Source: Guillardia theta CCMP2712
Lineage: Eukaryota > Cryptophyceae > Pyrenomonadales > Geminigeraceae
Assembly: GCF_000315625.1 (NCBI RefSeq)
Contig: NW_005434591.1
Span: 131,287 to 159,699 of the forward strand
Direction: 5' to 3'
DNA: 28,413 nucleotides
Under the pieces are notes generated by a model. The model was not told where the DNA came from. It searched no databases and was given only the letters and a program-made list of their open reading frames with translations. Within the stretch, counting starts at the first letter, position 1, and each line of letters begins with the position of its first letter. The position numbers and the translations under genes were made by a program. Below, piece by piece: positions 10,766 through 17,828 of the stretch.

Positions 10766-11905
10766 TCACCATGGGATGAATTTCTTCTCCTCTTCATCAA
10801 ACACATAGCAGAAGGCATTCCTAGGCCTCGCACACGAATCTTCATGGCTGCACACCCACACCTCATACCTACCCCTCACCATCAGCTTCCCGAGTCCCCC
10901 CATCGTGATGGTGTGGTTCGTCGCGAGCTCACTGGCCACGATCTCTCGCCAGTCATGCTGTATCCGGCAGCGGAGGTAGTCCGGGTGGAGAGTCCAGGTT
11001 CGCGGTGGTGGGCCTGTTGGTGTCGTGGTTGGCATGTCTGGTACTGCCGGAGTTGTAGCTGGGATATCTGGTGTTGCTGAAGCTGTAGTTGGAATCTCTA
11101 GTGATGCTGAAGCTGTAGTTGGGAAGTTGTCGCACTGAGTTTCGTTGAGGCATGGTTCCAGGTTCGCGTCGAATCGAGTAAAACTTGGCCAGGATGGGTC
11201 CTTGCACAGAAGATTGTTGCCTTCCAGGTTCAAAAAGAAAAGCGAAGACAAACCAGCGAAAGCCCGGGAGGAAACACAGGAAAGCTTGTTGGCGGCAAGA
11301 TCTATCTTCTGCAAGCTCGAGAGCCCGTCGAAGATCCCTGCAGGCAGACTCTTCAGCTGGTTGAAGTCGAAATGTATCCCCAGCAAGTTAGAGCGCCCGT
11401 GGAAGATCCCCGCAGGAAGGCTCTCCAGCTTGTTCCTGTAAAACCCTAAATCCTTCAAGCTCGAGAGCCCATCGAAGATCCCTGCAGGTAGACTCTGAAG
11501 CTGGTTGTCGTGAAATTGCAAAGACTGCAAGCTCGAGAGCCCGTCGAAGATCCCTGCAGGCAGAGTGTACAGCATATTGTTGGGAATATGTATTTGCTCC
11601 ACACTTGAGAGCCCTTCGAAGATCCCTGCAGGCAGACTCTGAAGCTTGTTTTGTCCAAGTTGTATCAACCGCAAGCTCGAGAGCCCGTGAAAGGTCCCAT
11701 TAGTTATGTTCCGAATTTCAAGGGAGGTCAATGACAACCCCCCAGTACAGCTATCCGCACAGCTCCCTTCCCTCCACAACAAGCCCTCATCCGAGACATG
11801 AAACGTGCAGCCCCCACAGCTCACACTGCTTGCCGCCTCGGCCTTAGGACATATCCACGCCCCTAGTACAGCCCAAAGCACACACGCACACAGCATCCTC
11901 CTCAT
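10766..11905 (-). CDS. Secreted leucine-rich-repeat protein
   Basis: One exon, 379 residues, ATG at 11905. Residues 1-24 are a signal peptide ending in PKAEA. A cysteine-rich cap follows (SCGGCTFHVSDEGLL, then two more Cys). About seven LRRs of 24 residues (consensus LPAGIFDGLSSLxxLxxxxNxLxS) cover residues 50-225. A C-terminal cap has two further Cys. Then come four imperfect ten-residue Thr/Pro repeats (TTASATPDIP type), a likely O-glycosylated stalk coded by a 30-bp DNA repeat. The final 80 residues (with NHT, four Cys, ending FIPW) are not recognised. There is no membrane segment or GPI signal, so it is probably secreted. The LRR type resembles extracellular ligand-binding LRRs such as those of lamprey VLRs and Slit, but the partner is unknown. 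A decayed copy lies directly downstream. Confidence 0.88.
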   Translation of the reverse strand: MRRMLCACVLWAVLGAWICPKAEAASSVSCGGCTFHVSDEGLLWREGSCADSCTGGLSLTSLEIRNITNGTFHGLSSLRLIQLGQNKLQSLPAGIFEGLSSVEQIHIPNNMLYTLPAGIFDGLSSLQSLQFHDNQLQSLPAGIFDGLSSLKDLGFYRNKLESLPAGIFHGRSNLLGIHFDFNQLKSLPAGIFDGLSSLQKIDLAANKLSCVSSRAFAGLSSLFFLNLEGNNLLCKDPSWPSFTRFDANLEPCLNETQCDNFPTTASASLEIPTTASATPDIPATTPAVPDMPTTTPTGPPPRTWTLHPDYLRCRIQHDWREIVASELATNHTITMGGLGKLMVRGRYEVWVCSHEDSCARPRNAFCYVFDEEEKKFIPW

Positions 11906-11964
11906 GCTCCCTCCTTATCCACTGCAACTCACCTGAGACCGGTACTATTGACTATGAACGCGCC

Positions 11965-12119
11965 GCCCACCCTACCCCAGCTAGCATACTGCCCACCCTA
12001 CCCCAGGTAGCATACTGCTCACCTACCCCAGGTAGCATGCTGCTCACCCTACCCCAGGTAGTAAACTACCCACCCTACCCCAGCTAGCAAAAAGCCCACC
12101 CTACCCAAGGTATCGATTT
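11965..12119. repeat. 26-bp tandem repeat, six copies
   Basis: Copies start at 11965, 11991, 12017 (25 bp, one deletion), 12042, 12068 and 12094. The unit is close to GCCCACCCTACCCCAGGTAG plus six bases (CATACT in the best copies); the last copy is the most diverged. It lies about 60 bp upstream of the LRR gene start. The core CCCACCCTACCCC resembles the C-rich motifs at 7160-7440 and 16735-17290. Confidence 0.92.
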
Positions 12120-12337
12120 GATCGCGTTGACTCTCGCGGTCCTGGTCTCGGAGGACCGTGTGGTAAAGACTATTGAATCGAGAGCCGCATTTCGGAGATT
12201 ATGTTGCGTCCCTAGAAAAGATACAAAGAGAGAAGTTGTGGAGTCCGAGTCTCTGAAACTCCTTCTGCCAATGCCTGATTTTACGAGGCGAGTGTGCTCG
12301 AGCAGCAAGGGGCACTACCCCTAATCCTTCCCTTAGC

Positions 12338-12347
12338 CTATATAAGG
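12338..12347 (+). promoter_or_regulatory. TATA-box-like sequence in left inverted-repeat arm
   Basis: CTATATAAGG, conserved exactly in both arms. About 30-45 bp downstream is a conserved pyrimidine-rich stretch (AAGGGTCTCTTCTCTCC) that would fit a start region. Function is inferred from the motif only. Confidence 0.4.
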
Positions 12348-13217
12348 ATCAGCCTCTTCAGCTACAAGGGTCTCTTCTCTCCTCATGTTGTATGCCACGC
12401 TGATGTAGCATCGCTAGTGACTCAACGTCACTACACACTACACCTTTATGTTGTAAAGTCTGTCAATGGCGATACTCAGGCTGATCAAGCGAATCTGAAA
12501 GCGATTCGAATTTCTGGAGAAGCGAAAAAAATTGTTTCAAAAGTGTATGGAATCTGTATCACTCTTGCAAACATGCCAAAGGGATTCTGCTCCTTTTGAG
12601 AAACTGACAGGAGCAAAATTTAACGGAGCAAATTTTGCTTTGACCGATTCATCCAAAGAAGTGTGATGGAACTGAGTTCCTTCTTAGATAGTCGGTGAGA
12701 ATCTTCGATGGTTCAAGGCCGAAATGAAATATTCGAGAAATATCTTAAGGATTTCATCTCGTGGCTCAATCAGGGAGAAGGGCAGAGAGCTCAAGTGATA
12801 GAAGTGGGCAGTTTGCCAAGACAACGTATGTCAAGAACATAAAAATATAAGAAACAAGGCGGTGACGAGATGAAATCAGATGGGCTTAGATTTTGGCTGT
12901 AATTCGATTGTTTAAGGTTCGCAAAACACATATGACTAACAGCAGCGAGATAGAGCTCAGAAATTTGGCTAAGTGTTTTTGAGTCTTCGACCTCTGAGGC
13001 GGCATTTCACGAGTACCACCCGGGCCTCTGCTCTCATTCGCTGCAACATGTCACCCCCCGAAGCTTTATGGGTTGCAGACGTCTACAGCGAATGCTCAAG
13101 GCACCTCCACTGGATCACACAGAGAGGTGAGGTGTGGTGAAGTCGAGTTTACTAGCGATGATGCTAGCTCAGCGTGGTATACAACATGAGGACAGAACAG
13201 ACCCTTGTAGCTAAGAT

Positions 13218-13227
13218 CCTTATATAG
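13218..13227 (-). promoter_or_regulatory. TATA-box-like sequence in right inverted-repeat arm
   Basis: Mirror copy of the box at 12338-12347, pointing left. If both are active, transcription would converge on the 715-bp interior. Confidence 0.4.
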
Positions 13228-13388
13228 GCTAAGGGAAGGATTAGCTTCTGCTCCACTTCTTACCAGGAATGAGGAAACCACCCGTACTAGAGAGGCTCTC
13301 TCTGCCAGCTGGGGTCATCCTCTAGAGCACATCTAGCCGTTCAATGCTTTCAGTCCTTTGAGAGTCCTTCGCCTGACTTTGTTGACGA

Positions 13389-13781
13389 TCAAGGCTAAGC
13401 CTAGCCTTGAGTGCTGTCCCTTACCTTGCCAGGGTAGGCCCCAATCTGAGCTCGCTGTGCTAGGGCTTTGATCGTGACTCTCCAGCTGCTGCCTTCTTGG
13501 AGAGTTCTCTCTCAGAAGATTTCGCTTTCAACTTACCGACGATTCCTGTCATCTGACTCTTGCTCACGAGTCTTTCAAGTTCAGACTCTGCTGTCATACG
13601 CCGCTCCCCCGCGGCTACTTCGAGTACTAGGCGGCTCAGCGGCTGCCAGCTTAGGACATCGTAAGCACGACTCCCAGAGGAACGAGTTTGCTACGGTTTG
13701 AATCATTGGCATCGGAAGTCACCCATGACTTCCAGGAAGGGAACGTATATCATAACGTTCCACAGCATCGCCTTGCAAGGC
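13389..13781. repeat. Cluster of perfect short hairpins and palindromes
   Basis: 13389-13410: TCAAGGCTA, four-base loop, TAGCCTTGA. 13714-13733: GGAAGTCA, loop CCCA, TGACTTCC. 13740-13761: GGAACGT, eight-base loop, ACGTTCC. 13770-13781: GCCTTGCAAGGC, a full palindrome. No long ORF is supported here. Stems are exact, but nothing shows that the region is transcribed. Confidence 0.7.
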
Positions 13782-13925
13782 ACGTTGCGACAAAAGCCTC
13801 TCCTGTCACAGTCAAGTTACGGTACTATGATAAGTTGAGAACTTGAAGTACTGTCCCTCGGACCGTACCGTGAACCGAACCGTGACACACAGTTGCCAGA
13901 TGGTCCGATCGTGACATCTTTGTCA

Positions 13926-14290
13926 TTTGGCAGCCGCCCGCGCTACGAGCCCGCCGGCCGGCCGCGGGCCGGGCTCGGGACCCGAAAAGTGCGGGCCACA
14001 CGGCGGCGCGGCCCCCGCGCTGAGCAGTGACTCGGAGGCCGCGTGCCGCAGTCCGTCACTGTCAGTCATGCGGCTCAGCGGCTCAGCTGCCACCGGGCAC
14101 ATCCGAGTCCGGGGCCCGGCGGGTCCGAGCCGCCGAGCCCGACGGTCTGACTCGGAGACGATCCAATCAGCCGGCCCCCGGGCCCGGGCCCGGCGGCCGG
14201 CCGGGCGGCGGCGGCCTCCGAGTCAGACTCGGTCTCCGACCTAATCCGCGCCAGTCCGAGTCGCCGGGGCGGTCCGATCAGGCACCGTGC
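13926..14290. repeat. GC-rich island 1
   Basis: Strongly G+C-rich sequence with alternating GGCCCGGG-type runs and many GACTC/GAGTC pairs. A perfect 12-bp inverted repeat (TCTGACTCGGAG at 14146-14157; CTCCGAGTCAGA at 14216-14227) flanks 58 bp of almost pure G+C. It shares CGGCTCAGCGGCT (14071-14083) with 13632-13646 and with the second island. The Ala/Arg/Pro-rich ORFs here are by-products of base composition. Confidence 0.7.
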
Positions 14291-14323
14291 CACGCCGATG
14301 CCATGATACTCAGTGATTTTTCC

Positions 14324-14386
14324 ACTCAAAAGTTTGAGTAAAGACTCAAAAAAATCCCGCGGCCGCAGGCGTGACTCACTGAGTCA
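14324..14386. repeat. Two palindromic sites after GC-rich island 1
   Basis: ACTCAAA-AG-TTTGAGT at 14324-14339 and TGACTCA-C-TGAGTCA at 14372-14386. The second contains two AP-1-like half motifs, but no function can be assigned. Confidence 0.6.
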
Positions 14387-14793
14387 GGCATCAGTGATCA
14401 GCCGCACGGCGCATGCCTCCGAGGCGGATCCGAGGACCAGGTGACCACCCGTACTAGCAGTCTCCCGTACGGTGAGTGAACTCGGGGTAGGGTCTCGGAG
14501 CCTTCGGCGATCGGCCGGGAGCCTGAGGTAAAAGTCAAAAATGTACCCGGCAAATAATTATTGGCGCCGTGTGATGACAGGTGTTGCAGTGTGCCAGTCA
14601 AACACGAGCGGAGGTGGGGGGTCACTGTACTATCGCTGAATCACTTAGTGCGAGCAAAGGAAAATCTCCCAGCCTTGCACCCCCCTCGGCCTACCAGGTT
14701 ACGACCCTACCAATATCTCAAACGCACCGGCTCGCAACCTACGACTCTCGAGGTACGAGAACTGAAACCGTGAGCTGGCAGGACAGAGAGGCC

Positions 14794-15189
14794 ATGCAGG
14801 CAGGGGAGGAGAATCCTGCAAGCTTCCGAAAGAACCGGATCAGGTTAGACCCAGCCAGGCTCGAGGCCCTCTTCTGCTACAAAGAAAGCGAGGCTGCTAA
14901 AATCCTCGGTATTTCCCTCACTGCCATGAAGCGCGCATGTAGAAGGGCGGGGATCACAAAATGGCCTTACTCGAGGTCTCGAGCAGGATGCAGACCAGGC
15001 CTGCCGTCAACCTCTACTCGTTCCTCGTCTCCTGCAACATCATTGGGAGAGATGGGATGCGAAGAATGGGGGTGGGGGCCGGGTGAGAGCCCGCTAGAAG
15101 TGGAATGGATTGAATGGTACGTGAATCACAATGTGGAGGAGGACTCTGAGGCCTCTTGTCCGTTCAAGATAATTTCTTCAGGTTTATGA
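14794..15189 (+). CDS. RWP-RK domain protein (putative transcription factor)
   Basis: Predicted 131 residues from ATG 14794; the frame is open upstream but has no ATG nearby. Residues 16-61 match the RWP-RK DNA-binding domain: a first helix (LDPARLEALFCYKESEAAKIL), then helix-turn-helix residues ISLTAMKRACRRAGITKWPY. The signature is altered: RWP is KWP, and the following RK is SR. The family is known in plants (NLP/RKD regulators of nitrogen response and germ cells), green algae and other protists, and acts in the nucleus. The remainder is Ser-rich, then Trp/Glu-rich, with no known domain. It is small for the family and sits among repeats, so it may be a truncated copy, or further exons may exist. 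Domain call is firm; gene completeness is not. Confidence 0.72.
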   Translation: MQAGEENPASFRKNRIRLDPARLEALFCYKESEAAKILGISLTAMKRACRRAGITKWPYSRSRAGCRPGLPSTSTRSSSPATSLGEMGCEEWGWGPGESPLEVEWIEWYVNHNVEEDSEASCPFKIISSGL

Positions 15190-15517
15190 ATGCTTTCTTG
15201 GGCATAGAGGTCGAAATAATATTGTATTTAATCTCATTGCGTGTTTGGTGGATAGCAAAACGCCCTTCAGCAGGTTTCTGCACATGCAACAAGCAGTATC
15301 CAATCCCCCACGAATGATTGTTGTATCCGGCGATGACGTGGGCTACCAAACCCTCCCCAGAAAGAATCAATTCTTTAAGCTGCAGCATCCCTGCCATGCT
15401 AGGGGCTAGAGTCTCAGGCTCAGGATGCAACAACCTTCCATCTCCTCGCTCTGTACTGAAGATATCGTTGCCATGGCTAATATCAGGTCCTGATATCAAT
15501 ATGTAATGGAAAGTCAC
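15164..15517 (-). CDS. Unidentified ORF, possible gene fragment
   Basis: The minus-strand frame is open for about 117 codons and has a protein-like composition (IAGYNNHSWGIGYCLLHV; LKELILSGEGL). It starts at GTG; the first ATG is internal, at about 15403. The 3' end overlaps the RWP-RK ORF by 26 bases on the other strand. No family was recognised. It could be an exon, a transposon remnant or chance. Confidence 0.3.
   Translation of the reverse strand: MTFHYILISGPDISHGNDIFSTERGDGRLLHPEPETLAPSMAGMLQLKELILSGEGLVAHVIAGYNNHSWGIGYCLLHVQKPAEGRFAIHQTRNEIKYNIISTSMPKKAFINLKKLS
15480..15496. repeat. Perfect palindrome beside the minisatellite
   Basis: ATATCAGG-T-CCTGATAT, 17 bp, 17 bases before the first minisatellite unit. 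Confidence 0.8.
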
Positions 15518-15784
15518 GATCCATCTTCAGTCACTTTCACGATCCATCTTCAGTCCCCGTCTGTCACGATCCATCTTCAGTCACTGTCACGATCCATCTT
15601 CAGTCACTGTCACGATCCATCTTCAGTCACTGTCACGATCCACCATCTTCAGTCACTGTCACGATCCATCTTCAGTCCCCGTCTGTCACGATCCATCTTC
15701 AGTCCCCGTCTGTCACGATCCATCTTCAGTCACTGTCACGATCCATTTTCAGTCACACCGTCTGTCACGATCCATCTTCGGCTG
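15514..15784. repeat. Minisatellite of two unit types, eleven copies
   Basis: All units begin TCACGATCCATCTTCAGTC. The short type (23 bp) ends ACTG or ACTT; the long type (27 bp) ends CCCGTCTG. Order: S L S S S S' L L S X end, where S' has an extra ACC and X carries a hybrid end (ACACCGTCTG). The ORF over it is a by-product of the repeat. Confidence 0.95.
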
Positions 15785-15872
15785 CCTCCTCCTGAAGCCT
15801 TCCAGCCTGACAATTACACCAACACTTGCTGCAGTAGCACGATCTCGACGGCCCGGCCGGCACCGCCGTGAC

Positions 15873-16210
15873 ATGAATGGCAGTGACTCGAGCGGACTTG
15901 CAACTTCACTTGACATTGGAGTTGCATTCGAGTTTGTCAGGTTCCAAAGAGAGGAGGGAGACAGCCAAAGTGGCCCACAAATCTATGTTCATCGAGAGAG
16001 AGAGAACGTTGATTGTTGGAACTTGCCAGTATCTGTGCGGCAGGCTGGAGTCCTGACGTTGGAAGAAGTGAAAGACATGTGATTGAACATAAGGAGCAGG
16101 AACCCAACCTTGAAGACGTGAACGCTGGCACCGTCGTGGCACTGTGTTGGAGCACTGAACAGCCTGTGTGTCACAATGACGATTCAGATGATGGCGTTCG
16201 TCAGCAGTGA
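15873..16210 (+). pseudogene. Two overlapping ORFs joined by a frame change
   Basis: ATG 15873 opens 69 codons (FEFVRFQREEGDSQSG... LTLEEVKDM) ending at 16082. An overlapping frame continues to a stop at 16210 (RSERHVIEHKEQEPNLED... NDDSDDGVRQQ). Both look protein-like, and one frame shift around 16050-16075 would join them. No good splice pair was found. No family was recognised. This may be a broken gene or two chance ORFs. Confidence 0.3.
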
Positions 16211-16239
16211 CGGTAAGAAGCTTTCACTCAATCATGAGT

Positions 16240-16680
16240 GTTTGGGGCCCGGCCTGCCACGGTACTGGCACGGTACGGTATCACCCCGCGTGCCACGGTG
16301 ACGGTGCCACTGGTCAGCAAACGGCCATAGCCCGGGCCGGCGGGGGGGACCCGTCTGACCAGTGACGGTGAGGTCGGCCACCGGGCCGGGCCGTCCGGTG
16401 CCACCGTGACAGGGGCTTCCGGCGGGAGCCGGCCCGGCTCGGAGTCCGGCCCCTCGGCGGCGGTCACGGTGCCCGGCCGCGGCTCAGCGGCTGCAAATCC
16501 CGGCATGGCGGCGCGCCGCCATGACCGTCTAGTCCGAGTCAGTACCAGCCTTCAAGGGTGACGGTGCAGTGCGGCCCGGCGGCCTGGATCATCGCGGCCG
16601 GGCCGGGCGCCGAGCCGCGGCCGCTCCGCCGTGACTCGCCGACTCGCCGAGTCGCGGCCGCCGCCGGGGAGTCGGATCGT
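16240..16680. repeat. GC-rich island 2
   Basis: Same style as island 1: GGCCCGGCC runs with ACGGTGACGGT and GACTCG motifs. It shares the 15-mer CGGCTCAGCGGCTGC (16480-16494) with 13632-13646. A perfect 20-bp palindrome, CATGGCGGCG-CGCCGCCATG, lies at 16504-16523. No gene is supported. Confidence 0.7.
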
Positions 16681-16689
16681 GGCCAAAAA

Positions 16690-17290
16690 TAGACCGTTAC
16701 CATGAAACGGTTTTGTCATTTGACAATTTGAGGGTAGGTGGAGTACCCCACCCATCTTATTGTGTTCTTTATCTTCCAGGTATTACCATTACCCCCAAAT
16801 CTAGCCCACTTTTCTGGATAATGTCCCATACCAGTACCCAACCTGTATGTGTTCCGCCCACCCCCATGGAATAGTACCCTTACATTCTCACCCACCCCTT
16901 AAAAAATAATACCCCTTGAGAGAAAAGTCAACCCACCCCGTGGGTAGTCGCTTCATCCGCGGGCAAAGGACCCCACCCTATGAACTCAAAGATTTTGTAC
17001 CCCTACCCCATTTCAATCGTTCAACTACCAGGGTATTCCAATGAAGTCCGAATTGAGGATTCAGTTGTACCGGTACTCATGCTACCCCACCTCACCATGA
17101 CTTTAGCCCCCTCACCCACCCTATTTCCAATCACCCTACCCTTCATTTCATGCCCGACTGTTACCCTGCCTATTGATTCGCACCCCACCCCGCGATTCAA
17201 TCACCCCACCCCATCTTTCAGTGTAGGCTTGGTAGCAATCATAGATGATCGACCGGTCCATTTTTGTACACCCACCCCTCCTGGGATCCG
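16690..17290. repeat. C-rich block of CACCC/TACCCC motifs
   Basis: The plus strand carries many loosely spaced TACCCC, CACCCC and CCACCCC motifs with no fixed period, for example at 16742-16755, 16860-16900, 16968-17010 and 17180-17215. It resembles 7160-7440 and the 26-bp tandem repeat. No gene is supported. Confidence 0.55.
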
Positions 17291-17411
17291 AAGAATGCAT
17301 TCGCTGCTCGGAGCCCATGGTGGAGGATCGGGGGAGAGAGAGCGCCGGCATGGGACTCTGTTAGCCTTGTCATGGGACAAGAGTCTTGCTCTCCATAATC
17401 TTCTCCATGCT

Positions 17412-17645
17412 CTACTCCATCACTAGCTCTCCCTCAGTACCTAGAGTCCGAGGCAGTGTGTTGAGGCCGGACGATTGTGTTAGTAGCCTGTTCATGAGCG
17501 CTAGAAGCATGAAGTAGCTCCATGCGGTACCTGATCCGATCATAGGGTCAGTCCGTAGATCAAGAGTGCAGGAGGGGAGACGACCTAGAGTGCTGTTGCC
17601 ATGCGGTGTAGGGGGGCTACTACGATTTAGAGGTGGGGAGAACAA
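17412..17645 (-). other. Weak ORF, possible retroelement relic
   Basis: A minus-strand frame reads GTAWSYFMLLALMNRLLTQS and then a Thr/Leu-rich stretch. The pattern loosely recalls the C-terminal part of copia-type integrase, but key motifs are absent and the ORF is short. It could be chance. Confidence 0.2.
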
Positions 17646-17828
17646 TGCGCCTTTCCTTTCACAGATGAATGCCCAGGTTGAGAGAGCCGCTGTTTGATGT
17701 TTTCCTGCAGGTTATGGAAAAAATCAAGTTGTCTTGAAAGGGCAACTAGTCTTCCGAGCATATCTGCTTTGTGGGGCCTCGGGGATCGTGAATCCAAGTG
17801 TTACTGATTCGTGCAGTTCCCTCTCAAC

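Larger units (their letters stand above)
12321..13244. repeat. Inverted repeat pair (about 100-bp arms) around 715 bp
   Basis: The left arm is 12321-12426; the right arm, 13142-13244, is its reverse complement with a few substitutions and two small indels (the longest identical run is CTAATCCTTCCCTTAGCC continuing through the TATA-like box to GGATC). Each arm carries CTATATAAGG, pointing inward at 12338-12347 (plus) and 13227-13218 (minus). The interior is AT-richer and has no long ORF. It may be two copies of a promoter-bearing repeat (for example a solo LTR fragment) in opposite orientation, or one non-autonomous element with long terminal inverted repeats. No target-site duplication was recognised. 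Confidence 0.8.

Noticed and set aside
13927-14341. ORFs of about 100 codons in GC-rich island 1
   Set aside because: Open frames are expected where stop codons are rare; the Ala/Arg/Pro/Gly content follows base composition, and all frames are open over the same part.
15506-15871. ORF of 121 codons over the minisatellite
   Set aside because: Its HDPSS/SIFS pattern is the repeat unit read in different frames.
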